Below, one piece after another: positions 19,391 through 27,523 of a stretch of 64,000 bases of DNA (position 1 is the first letter of the stretch; each line of letters opens with the position of its first letter). Below the pieces are notes generated by a model. That model saw only the letters and a list, made by a program, of their open reading frames with translations. It had not been told where the DNA came from and did not search any database. A program made the translations under genes and the position numbers. The stretch comes from Mycoplana azooxidifex (GTDB lineage: Bacteria; Pseudomonadota; Alphaproteobacteria; Rhizobiales; Rhizobiaceae), in assembly GCF_014196765.1 (NCBI RefSeq), contig NZ_JACIEE010000011.1:106972-170971 (forward strand). The letters are read 5' to 3'.

Positions 19391-20185
19391 ATGTATCTGA
19401 CGGAAAAAGGTTTCCGCTATGCGCTGAAGGAAAATGCGCGCGTCATCGGTGCGCTTGTCGTGCGCAGTGGCGTCACGCGCTTCGGTGAAAGCCGCATCGG
19501 CTATCTCTGGACGCTCGCCGAACCCTCGGTCTATGTCGGCATGTTCCTGTTCATGCACAGCTTCGTGCGGACGTCCCTACCGTTCGGCGACAGCGCCATG
19601 CTGTTCTTCCTGACGGGCGTCATCGGGTTTCGAATGACGAACCTAATTGCGCGCAAGGCGGCCAACGGGCTGTCCCACAATCAGCCGATGCTGGGCTATC
19701 CTCTGGTGAAGCCGCTGGACACCATCGTGGCGGCGTTCCTGCTGGAGTCGATCATCTGGATGATCATCTGCTCGCTCTTCATCTTCTTCATGTTTGCGGT
19801 GCTGGACCGCTACATCATCGTCTATCCGCTGGAGTTCGCCAGCGCGATCCTGGCGATCGGCTATTTTGCCTTCTCCTTTGCGGTCTTCAACGCGACTTTC
19901 GGGACCCTGGTGCCACTCTGGGCCAAGATCCTGGGCTTCAGCAACATGATCCTCATGCTGTCTTCCGGCGTATTGTTCGTGCCGTCGACACTGCCCCCGT
20001 CCGTGCTGGCGATAATCTGGTGGAATCCGTTCCTGCACTGCGTTGAATGGTTCCGCTCTGCGACCTATCTCGACTATGTCACAGTGCTGAGCAAGACCTA
20101 CCTGCTGTCCGTTGCGACCTGCTTCCTCGTGACCGGCCTTGCACTCGAGCGCATCTACCGAAACAGGATCATAAGCAGCGAATGA
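19391..20185 (+). CDS. kpsM: Capsule polysaccharide ABC transporter permease, KpsM family
   Basis: ABC-2 type inner-membrane permease, 264 aa, about six helices. The amphipathic N-terminal interface SRIGYLWTLAEPSVYVG and the C-terminal WWNPFLHCVEWFRS motif are the conserved ends of KpsM/BexB/CtrC. It forms the channel through which lipid-linked capsular polysaccharide leaves the cytoplasm. It starts 35 nt after kpsE and overlaps kpsT by 4 nt, making a tight export operon. Confidence 0.94.
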   Translation: MYLTEKGFRYALKENARVIGALVVRSGVTRFGESRIGYLWTLAEPSVYVGMFLFMHSFVRTSLPFGDSAMLFFLTGVIGFRMTNLIARKAANGLSHNQPMLGYPLVKPLDTIVAAFLLESIIWMIICSLFIFFMFAVLDRYIIVYPLEFASAILAIGYFAFSFAVFNATFGTLVPLWAKILGFSNMILMLSSGVLFVPSTLPPSVLAIIWWNPFLHCVEWFRSATYLDYVTVLSKTYLLSVATCFLVTGLALERIYRNRIISSE

Positions 20186-20850
20186 TCGTCTTCGACAACG
20201 TCAGCAAGGTTTTCAAGAACCCGCGCGGTGGCGGCAGGAAGGTCGTGCTGGAGAATTTCACCGCGACCTTCCGCCCCGGCTTCAATATCGGCATTCTCGG
20301 CCGGAACGGTGCCGGCAAGTCGACGTTGATGAACCTCATCTCCGGTATCGATACGCCGACCGGCGGCCGGATCTATCGAGAGGGAAAGATATCCTGGCCG
20401 CTCGGGTTCAAGGGCGGCGTGCATGGCCGCCTGACTGGCGCCCAGAACACCCGTTTCATCGCCGACATCTATGGCAAGGATCGCCAGGAAGTCCTGGAGT
20501 TCGTCAAGGACTTCTCCGAACTCGGATCCTATCTCGACATGCCGGTGAGGACATACTCCGCGGGCATGCGGGCGCGTCTTGCCTTCGGCATCTGCATGGC
20601 GATCGAGTTCGAATACTATCTGATCGACGAAGTCATTGCCGTCGGCGATTCTACCTTCAAGAGGAAGAGCAAGAAGGTGTTCGACGAGCGTCGCGAGCAC
20701 GCGACCTTGCTTCTCGTTTCCCACTCATCGTCCCTGCTTCGTGCCTTCTGTCACATCGGAGGCGTCATGAAGGATGGCAAGATCACCTTCTACGACGATA
20801 TCGAAGATGCGATCGCCGTTCACGAGGACAATCTCGCGCGGGGAAGATGA
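20182..20850 (+). CDS. kpsT: Capsule polysaccharide ABC transporter ATPase, KpsT family
   Basis: ATPase partner of KpsM, 222 aa, the family's short length. Walker A is GRNGAGKST (40-48); the signature motif is YSAGMRARLAFG, the degenerate form usual in KpsT/Wzt; Walker B is YYLIDEVIAVGD and the switch His is in LLVSHSS. The ATG at 20182 overlaps the kpsM stop (ATGA). WPLGFKGGVHGRLTGAQN matches the KpsT consensus closely. Confidence 0.95.
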   Translation: MIVFDNVSKVFKNPRGGGRKVVLENFTATFRPGFNIGILGRNGAGKSTLMNLISGIDTPTGGRIYREGKISWPLGFKGGVHGRLTGAQNTRFIADIYGKDRQEVLEFVKDFSELGSYLDMPVRTYSAGMRARLAFGICMAIEFEYYLIDEVIAVGDSTFKRKSKKVFDERREHATLLLVSHSSSLLRAFCHIGGVMKDGKITFYDDIEDAIAVHEDNLARGR

Positions 20851-21141
20851 TCCCCTTGCCGGGGACGTTCGTGGCGTGCGCGACGAGCATCGCGCTCGAC
20901 CGGGCATATGTCTCGATGACCACGATCGGTGACAGTCGATCCGGATAAATTGCCTTTCACCCCAAGGGGTTGGAGCCGATCCCCGCCCCCCGCCCGCTCT
21001 CCATCCGACGTATCCTGCCGCCACGGCAAGACCCTCTCCTCCACCGACCGGCGTCCTCGCCTGCCGCATGCGGACTACTCTCGATGTCACGCAACGGCGA
21101 TCGGAGCCTCGGCTCGCCAGCCGCGATACAGGAGAGAGAGT

Positions 21142-22179
21142 ATGCAGGAACAGACAGCGCGGCTCGGCCTTCCCTACATTCTGCCGTCACAGGCACAGAA
21201 GCATGTGTCCCACAACGAAGGGCTGGACGCGCTGGACATGATGGTCCAGCTGGTGCTCGAGGACGTCGGCGACGCTCCGCCTCCTGCCCCGGCGGACGGC
21301 GCCTGCTACGGGGTCGCTACGGCGCCCACCGCCGGCTGGGGCGGGATGGCCGGTCGGGTCGCCCAGTGGCGTGATGGTGGCTGGCATTTTCTGCAGCCGA
21401 AGGCAGGCTGGCTTGCCTGGTGCGTCCTTCAACAGCGCCTCCACGTCCATGACGGCATCGGCTGGCAGCCCTTCACCCAGATAGGCAACCTGCCGGCCCT
21501 CGGCATCAACGCCGCACCGGACGAGACGAACAGGCTGTCGCTGTCGGCGCCGGCCAGCCTCTTTTCGCACCAGGGCTCCGATCATAGGCTGAAGATCAAC
21601 AAGGCCGGGCCGGGCGACACCGCAAGCCTGATCTTTCAGAGCGCCTGGAACGGTCTTGCCGAAATGGGCCTTGCGGGGAACGACAGCTTCGCAATCAAGG
21701 TCGCCGACGGTTCGGGCGGCTGGCGCACGGCGCTCGGCATCGAGCCCTCGGGCCATGTGGCAACGCCTCACCGGCCGGCGGCTCGCGCCTGGCTGTCCAG
21801 TCCCACGATGGCACCCGCAACCGGCAGCCTTACGGGATTCACCGACACCGAATTTTCCACCGGCGGTTTCATGCTCGGTGCCCCCGTGCCGGGCGACAGC
21901 GGCAACCGTCTCGTCGCCCCCGCCTCCGCTCTCTACCTGATGTGCCTTTCAGTCGTCCCCACGTCGCAAAACCCGTTCCAGGTCCAGGTCGCGGTCAACG
22001 GCACCACACCCGTGCTCGGCACCGGTCTGCAATCGGGCGCGCCGATCGGACGCAAGATCTGTGCATGCGGGATTGTCTCGATCGCCCGGGACGAATGGAT
22101 CGCCCTTCAGCATCAGGGGAGCGCCACACTGGAGTTCGGGTTCAACAGCACGGAGCTTTCGATCGTTGCGTTGACATAG
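21142..22179 (+). CDS. DUF2793 domain protein (phage-tail-like) inside the capsule locus
   Basis: A 345-aa protein opening with ARLGLPYILPSQAQKHVSHNEGL, the signature of DUF2793, a family otherwise seen beside phage or gene-transfer-agent tail genes. The first 90 residues form this domain; the remainder is beta-rich and Gly/Ser/Thr-rich, like tail-fibre or surface-attachment proteins. No signal peptide or membrane segment is visible. The ATG at 21142 has GGAGAGAG just upstream. It lies 291 bp after kpsT on the same strand, followed by the convergent kpsS. A role in binding or presenting the capsule is a guess; a domesticated phage protein is the alternative. Confidence 0.7.
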   Translation: MQEQTARLGLPYILPSQAQKHVSHNEGLDALDMMVQLVLEDVGDAPPPAPADGACYGVATAPTAGWGGMAGRVAQWRDGGWHFLQPKAGWLAWCVLQQRLHVHDGIGWQPFTQIGNLPALGINAAPDETNRLSLSAPASLFSHQGSDHRLKINKAGPGDTASLIFQSAWNGLAEMGLAGNDSFAIKVADGSGGWRTALGIEPSGHVATPHRPAARAWLSSPTMAPATGSLTGFTDTEFSTGGFMLGAPVPGDSGNRLVAPASALYLMCLSVVPTSQNPFQVQVAVNGTTPVLGTGLQSGAPIGRKICACGIVSIARDEWIALQHQGSATLEFGFNSTELSIVALT

Positions 22180-22214
22180 GCGTAAGGTCCGCGCCTGACG
22201 GCCTGCCTGAACTT

Positions 22215-23657
22215 TCAGCCCTGTGCCGCGTCCGGCAGCTTGCCTCCGAAGTGCGCGGTCACCACTTCGCTCAGCCTGCCCTCGCCTGTGGCGCGGGTCC
22301 CCTCGGCAACCGCCGTCACGAGCCTGTCACGCAAGGCATGGATCGCCACCTCCACGCCCTCATAGGCATAGAAGTCGCCCGGCTGCAGACATTGCTCATG
22401 CAGCCATGAAAGATAACGCGTGCGCATCTCGCCGGGCGCCACCTTGTTCCAGGTCCAGAAGCCGTCGAGATCGATGCCCTTGTTGACGCAGAAGGCGAGA
22501 TCGGCGTGCCGGTAGATCGCCTGCCCCATGACCGCAAGCGGGATCCCGTGATGGATCGCGAAGAGACCGGAGGTGCTGTTGATCGTGATCATCCCGGCCG
22601 CATGGCGCGTCAGAAGCCCAAGCGAGCCGCCATCGATGATGTGCACGCGGTCGGCGACGTCGTTCAACTGGCTGACCTGCCGGATGAATTGCCGGTCACG
22701 GCTGTGCCCTCGCTCCATCGGATGGATCTTGAACACCAGTTGGTGCGACGCCGGCGCATTGCGGGCGAAGGAAACGATGGACTTCAGGATCAGCTTCTGA
22801 TTGTTCCAGCTCCCGGCAGCGCGCCCGAGTTGGCTGTCGTCATGGACCTGCAGCGGGATCAGGTAGTACTTGTGATCGTAGTACTCCAGCAGCCGCTCGA
22901 CGCAGCGATAGTTCGCGCTGAGATTGCGGAACTTCCGATAATAGTTCTTGAACCAGTAGAAGGCCTCAGACGCCAGCATGCGCTTCTGCTTGTGAAACAG
23001 CTTGCGTTCGTGGGCGGTGGAAAACAGGTTTCGCAGCGAGAAATAGAGGAACGCATAGGACGCCATCGCGCCGAAGGACGACGCATAGGACACGCCCTTG
23101 CGCCGGTCCGAATATCGTCCCGCATAGTCTTCGGGCGGCAGCCTTCCGGCAATCGGCGACCGCCAGTTGTTTCCACCGAACTCGAGCGTGATGTTGCCGG
23201 GGCGCAGGTAGCCTTCCTCCAGGCAGATCACCGGAATGCCGAGCTTCTCGCAGCAGGCAATCGCAACTCTGTGGATCTCCCGCTCGCAGCCGAACAGCAC
23301 GACGAAGTCAAATCCGTGCGCGCTGAGCATCTCGGAGAGCCAGACATTCCAGGCATCCGCGCTACCGGTGAAGTTCAGCGTCTTTTCGCGCTTGGCAAAC
23401 AGCCGGTCGCCGATATTGAAACAAACGCGCCACGCGTCGAAGCCGCTCTCGTTCAGGAGGGTCTGCGCCTTGCGGAAGAACGGACCGACGGGCCCCTGAA
23501 GAAGAAGCACCCGCGGAACGCTCTTGGAGGGGAACGGGTTCGATGGCCGGCGGCGCAGATTGAGGTAGACGAGCCGCGACGAGCCACGACCTGCCGCGCC
23601 CTGGTCGCGCACGCCGCTCTTGTCCGTCCGATCTCTCGAATCGCGCTCGCTTGGCAT
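22215..23657 (-). CDS. kpsS: Capsule Kdo-linker glycosyltransferase, KpsS family
   Basis: A 480-aa cytoplasmic, membrane-associated retaining glycosyltransferase of the KpsS/LipB family, which adds the first beta-Kdo to phosphatidylglycerol to begin the linker of ABC-exported capsules. Seen here are VPRVLLLQGPVGPFF, a conserved EEGYLRPG element, FKIHPMERG (the HP motif) and TINSTSGLFAIHHG near the C terminus, in the usual order. The ATG at 23657 has GGAG at 4 nt. The preceding 45-residue N-terminal stretch is basic and unconserved. It is on the opposite strand from kpsEMT and convergent with the DUF2793 gene. Confidence 0.88.
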   Translation of the reverse strand: MPSERDSRDRTDKSGVRDQGAAGRGSSRLVYLNLRRRPSNPFPSKSVPRVLLLQGPVGPFFRKAQTLLNESGFDAWRVCFNIGDRLFAKREKTLNFTGSADAWNVWLSEMLSAHGFDFVVLFGCEREIHRVAIACCEKLGIPVICLEEGYLRPGNITLEFGGNNWRSPIAGRLPPEDYAGRYSDRRKGVSYASSFGAMASYAFLYFSLRNLFSTAHERKLFHKQKRMLASEAFYWFKNYYRKFRNLSANYRCVERLLEYYDHKYYLIPLQVHDDSQLGRAAGSWNNQKLILKSIVSFARNAPASHQLVFKIHPMERGHSRDRQFIRQVSQLNDVADRVHIIDGGSLGLLTRHAAGMITINSTSGLFAIHHGIPLAVMGQAIYRHADLAFCVNKGIDLDGFWTWNKVAPGEMRTRYLSWLHEQCLQPGDFYAYEGVEVAIHALRDRLVTAVAEGTRATGEGRLSEVVTAHFGGKLPDAAQG

Positions 23658-23838
23658 GACGCTCCGGCTTTACATAGGGTATGCGCAATAGTTGCTTGGT
23701 CATTGCATAGAAGGCTGGATTTATCAACGGAAGCAAGGTCAATTATTCTTACTGCCCTGACATTTTTCGCCAGCGGCCTTCATTGCGGGGGGAGACATGC
23801 GCCTCGCCGGGAGACCCGCCGGTCGAGGCGGTCGGACG

Positions 23839-25866
23839 TCACCCCAGCCGCCGGTCTCTCAACCGCACCGCGATCCTGTTTGCGGCGCGTGCAACGCCTG
23901 CGATTGCGCGATCGGCGATCGTGGCGTCAGCGGCCTTTCCTTCGGCGATTTCCCGGATCAGATCCTCCGGCCGGCAAGGCATCCCGCTCAGCGGATGGAC
24001 GTAGAAGGGATAGAGGATAAGCGTCGCCGCCACCAGCATGTCGAGGTCGATCCGCCGGGTCCGGCGCGCGATCGGATGGCGGTCGTCTGTCAGTCCCCAA
24101 CCCGCATAGAAGGGCATGCCGTGGACGCCGACCGGCTTGTCGCGAATGAGCGCCTCGAAACCGGCAAGCGAGGTCATCGTCTCGACCCTGTCGGCCCAAC
24201 CGATCCAGTGCATGATGTCGCCGTCCTTGACGATCCGGTTCGCGGCGCCCGGCTCGCGCCCGCCGGAGCGCATGCGCGACACGACGTCCGGATGCTCCTT
24301 GTAGGCGATATAGGCATCGGGATAGAGACGCCGAACGGCCGAGACGAGATCCGCGTTCGAGCGGACCACCGGCGAGCCGAACCGGATCGAGGCATCCTTT
24401 TCCACCTGTCCGGGAACCAGGATCTTCAGGCGCCCCGGCTCGACCGTGGGCAGGGCCGCCGCGGTGCCGACGTTGTATTTCGAGATGCCGCGTGCAAGCA
24501 GCAGGCTGCGCAGGGCCTTCGCGCGGGCGAGGAGTTCCGGCGCGAAAGCGGAAGTGGCGATCAGCCGCTCCAGGCCGCTCGGTTGCCGGGCGTCGTAATA
24601 GACCGTGTCTCCGTCAAGCGCGATCGACGAGGGCATCACCAGCGAGACGCCCAGCCCCCTGGACCGGATGAAGCCGTCCTCGATCCTGATGGCCTCGATC
24701 CCATCCGGCAGCGGCCGGTCGGATCCCCAGACGGCCACGCTGCCGCCGACCTCGCCGGCCCGGCGGACCGCGACCTCCATCCCGCGCGCGTGAAGAACCG
24801 GTCCGGCCCGGCCCTTCAGGAACGGCGCGAGCGCCCTCCGCTTCCACGGCGACATTCCAGCGGTCACGATCCGCTTCGGCAGGCGCGCCCGCTGGTCGCG
24901 CACCGCGGTCGCCTGCTCGATCGCCCGCTCGATCGTGCAGTCGGAGCGGTCGTGAAGATCGAGGTAGCGCGAATAGCGGATGTAGGCGGCTTCGAACACC
25001 TGTTCGACGGACGCTGGCTTGCGCGGCATCGGCACCGGAAGATGATCCGCCGTCATCCCACGCCCCGAGAAGAAGGCGACGCCGAAGCAATGGACAGGCT
25101 TCTCCGCCATCAGCGCCTCGAAGCCCAACTGGCTGGAGACGGTGTAGACAGCTTCGGCCTCTTCCAGCAGCGGCCACGGGTTCATCGGCGCAGGCACGAC
25201 GATGTCGAGCCCGATGCGTTGCGCCGCCTGCCGCAGCAGGCTCCTGCCGCCTGCCGCCGGATGCGTGCGCACCACGATCGTCTGGCCGGGATGATGGGCG
25301 ACCGCGTGCTCCATCATGCGCGCAAAGGCGTCGTCCCCCGCCAGCGCCCCGGCAATCGACGCGTCGCCTGCGACCTGGTCCACCAGCAACACATAGGGAC
25401 GGCCGTAGGGCACGCCCGCCTCGCGCAGGCCGATCATCGGGCCGTTGTTGTATTTCGAAAGCTGCGCCCGCCGGATGGAGCCGATCAGCTCACGGGCGCG
25501 ATCGAGCGCCGGGGCGTCCGTCGCCGGTGCGTCGAGGAACCGCTGCAGCCGCGACGGTCCGCCCGCGTCGAAATAGATGCCTTCGTCATCGATGACGAAC
25601 GAATGCGCTGGCTCTTCCGCGCCCGGCGCATAGCCCTTGATGAAACCATCCTCGAGAATGAGGCAGGGCTTGCCGGAGCGCGCGGCCAAGGCCTTGGCCT
25701 TGAGACCGGACGGGCGCCAGCCCCAGCCGACGAAACCGTCTATCCGACCGGCCCGGCCCAGCGGCCAGGAAACGATCTCCGCGTCCAGCAGGCGGGAGAT
25801 GTCGGTCCGGATCCGCCACAGGCCGGCGGAGGTGACGGCATAGGTCTTGCGCTTTCGGTCAGCCAC
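23839..25866 (-). CDS. kpsC: Capsule Kdo-linker glycosyltransferase, KpsC family
   Basis: A 675-aa double glycosyltransferase that extends the poly-beta-Kdo linker after KpsS. Two homologous halves are visible: LILEDGFIKGY and VVRTHPAAGG in the first (about 1-330), IRIEDGFIRSRGLG and AYKEHPDVVS in the second (about 345-675), that is, each half keeps the EDGF and HP catalytic motifs. The start is GTG at 25866, giving the family-like opening ...YAVTSAGLWRI; a TTG at 25905 lies at the edge of a stem-loop and is unlikely. It follows the Wza/KpsD-type gene on the same strand, with a hairpin between. Confidence 0.9.
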   Translation of the reverse strand: MADRKRKTYAVTSAGLWRIRTDISRLLDAEIVSWPLGRAGRIDGFVGWGWRPSGLKAKALAARSGKPCLILEDGFIKGYAPGAEEPAHSFVIDDEGIYFDAGGPSRLQRFLDAPATDAPALDRARELIGSIRRAQLSKYNNGPMIGLREAGVPYGRPYVLLVDQVAGDASIAGALAGDDAFARMMEHAVAHHPGQTIVVRTHPAAGGRSLLRQAAQRIGLDIVVPAPMNPWPLLEEAEAVYTVSSQLGFEALMAEKPVHCFGVAFFSGRGMTADHLPVPMPRKPASVEQVFEAAYIRYSRYLDLHDRSDCTIERAIEQATAVRDQRARLPKRIVTAGMSPWKRRALAPFLKGRAGPVLHARGMEVAVRRAGEVGGSVAVWGSDRPLPDGIEAIRIEDGFIRSRGLGVSLVMPSSIALDGDTVYYDARQPSGLERLIATSAFAPELLARAKALRSLLLARGISKYNVGTAAALPTVEPGRLKILVPGQVEKDASIRFGSPVVRSNADLVSAVRRLYPDAYIAYKEHPDVVSRMRSGGREPGAANRIVKDGDIMHWIGWADRVETMTSLAGFEALIRDKPVGVHGMPFYAGWGLTDDRHPIARRTRRIDLDMLVAATLILYPFYVHPLSGMPCRPEDLIREIAEGKAADATIADRAIAGVARAANRIAVRLRDRRLG

Positions 25867-25905
25867 GACGCTTTCGTTCCCGCTGGTCCGCCCTGCAAAC
25901 CACAA

Positions 25906-25930
25906 AGGGCGCCGGCCAGGCCGACGCCCT
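25906..25930 (-). terminator. Stem-loop between the wza-like gene and kpsC
   Basis: AGGGCG[C/T]CGGCC arms form a 25-nt near-perfect hairpin just downstream of the lipoprotein gene and upstream of kpsC. Only a short T-rich tract follows, so it is more likely an attenuator or processing site than a strong terminator. Confidence 0.45.
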
Positions 25931-25964
25931 GTTCAAACGATCAACTTATACCGCCGCGCGGCGA

Positions 25965-27179
25965 TCAGAAAGTCCGGTTGGTGGTATTCACCGCCGACAC
26001 GGTTCCCGTGATCATCTGGACGAACCGTCCGAAGTCGGTGGCCGGATGGCGCGACAGGTAGATTACGTCGCGATTGCGCACCGGGAACGACTGGGCGACG
26101 ATGTAGCTCTGCGGCTCGCCCAGGTCGAGGCGATAGATGATCGGATAGCGGCCCTGCCCGTCCGAGGTCATGCCCTTTGCGAGCAGGTCGCGGAAGCGGT
26201 CGTCGCCGACGACGTTGCGGTAGACGCTCTCGTTCTCGTAGCGGAAGACGAAGTAGCCCTTCGGATCGGCCGTCGTCATGTTGCCGCCGCCGGCGAGCGC
26301 CGCCGCCTCGATGAGGCTCAGGCTGCTGGCATTAAACGGCACCTTGCCGGATTTCTCCGTCTGTCCGAGCGTCGAGAAGGTCTGCGGATCGTAGGTGACG
26401 TAGATCCGGTCCTCGGGGCGGACGATGATGTCTTCCTTCGGATTGTCGACGATGGTCTGGAGCAGCACGGTTCCGGTGCGCCCGCCGCGCTTCAGCGTCA
26501 CGTAGGTGTCGTAGGGCGCCTTGGTGGCGCCGCCCGCCCGCGCGAGCACCTCGCTCAGGTGCTCTGCATTGAGGCCCAGCGGAATCATCGCGGCGTCGCT
26601 GACGTCGCCCTGGACGGACACGGCCCGCGATTCGTTTCCGGCGATCGACACCAGCACATCCGGCTCCACCGCCTTCGCCTTGAGCGCGTCGACGATCGTC
26701 GAGCGGGCGGTATCGATGGTCATGCCGGCAAAGCGCACCGAACCGACATAGGGGATCTGGCCGCGGCCGTCCGGCTGCACGACGACGGGAATGGTCGTGG
26801 ATTTGCGCTCGGTCGTGGAGAACAGGCCGTCGGGGCCCGCCTCGAAGATGGTGACGTCCAGCTTGTCGCCGACGCCGATCACGGGCACGCCGCCGGCGCC
26901 ACCGAATCCGAACGTCCGCGCCAGGCTCGGCGTTCCGAGCGTGGTCACGCTGTTGGCCACGCGCTGGTCGATTTCGACCACGTCGAAGACCATCTTGCTC
27001 TGCGGGATCTTGTAGGAACTGCCGCCGGCCGCCCCCGACTCGATCACTTCCCGCGTCAACGGCCCGTCGCTCGGGACGATGCAACCGGAAAGCGTCACCA
27101 ACGCCGCGCCTGCCAGAAGGCGCGCAAAAGACCGTGCAACCCTTGCCCCCGGGGTGCCGATACCTTCATTCTTGCTCAT
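25965..27179 (-). CDS. Outer-membrane polysaccharide export lipoprotein (Wza/KpsD family)
   Basis: A 404-aa lipoprotein. The signal peptide ends in the lipobox LVTLSGC with the lipidated Cys at about 33. Then come the polysaccharide-export (PES) domain (about 100-180, with VGDKLDVTIFEAG) and SLBB/soluble ligand-binding repeats (VQGDVSDAAM..., GKVPFNASSLSLIEAAALAGG). Members make the octameric outer-membrane channel for capsule or exopolysaccharide. The ATG at 27179 was chosen for its position just before the signal peptide. It is the first gene of the minus-strand capsule group and pairs functionally with KpsE/M/T on the other strand. Confidence 0.92.
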   Translation of the reverse strand: MSKNEGIGTPGARVARSFARLLAGAALVTLSGCIVPSDGPLTREVIESGAAGGSSYKIPQSKMVFDVVEIDQRVANSVTTLGTPSLARTFGFGGAGGVPVIGVGDKLDVTIFEAGPDGLFSTTERKSTTIPVVVQPDGRGQIPYVGSVRFAGMTIDTARSTIVDALKAKAVEPDVLVSIAGNESRAVSVQGDVSDAAMIPLGLNAEHLSEVLARAGGATKAPYDTYVTLKRGGRTGTVLLQTIVDNPKEDIIVRPEDRIYVTYDPQTFSTLGQTEKSGKVPFNASSLSLIEAAALAGGGNMTTADPKGYFVFRYENESVYRNVVGDDRFRDLLAKGMTSDGQGRYPIIYRLDLGEPQSYIVAQSFPVRNRDVIYLSRHPATDFGRFVQMITGTVSAVNTTNRTF

Positions 27180-27523
27180 CACACTGCAATTCCCTTCGGC
27201 CGCGCCCCGACGAGGCACGACGCAGAAACCGGACTGAGGTCCGCTCCATCAAATACAACGATGGAAATAATCAATGTCCCACCATGATCTGTCCCAGAGA
27301 CCGTCCATGGGCCTCTGCGTCACCTTGGAGCAAATCCCTTGCACATTCGTTACGCCAAGAAAAGTCGATTTCTCGGCGACCGGCTAAATGACGGCTTTTC
27401 CAGAAGGTTTTCCAAAGGAGTGAGGAAAAAAGGTAACATTCTAGCGATCGTGAGGCCCCCTTGGCGCCGCCGTTACGCCGCAAAATTTGCGGAATCGCAG
27501 GCGCAAGGCGAGGCGCCGCCGCC
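27180..27523. other. Intergenic region between capsule locus and amine-dehydrogenase operon
   Basis: About 345 bp, somewhat A-rich near 27350-27440, and upstream of the capsule lipoprotein gene, so its promoter should be here. The palindrome CCGCAAA-A-TTTGCGG at 27478-27492 lies 32 nt beyond the amine-dehydrogenase stop and may be a transcript-end hairpin. No gene is supported. Confidence 0.45.

Noticed and set aside
25867..25905. TTG start at 25905 for kpsC
   Set aside because: It abuts a hairpin, adds 13 residues not seen in the family and has no ribosome site; GTG at 25866 fits better.
23797..26061. 754-codon open frame on the plus strand opposite kpsC
   Set aside because: A codon-bias shadow of the minus-strand gene in GC-rich DNA: Arg/Gly/His/Asp-rich, no domain, no ribosome site.
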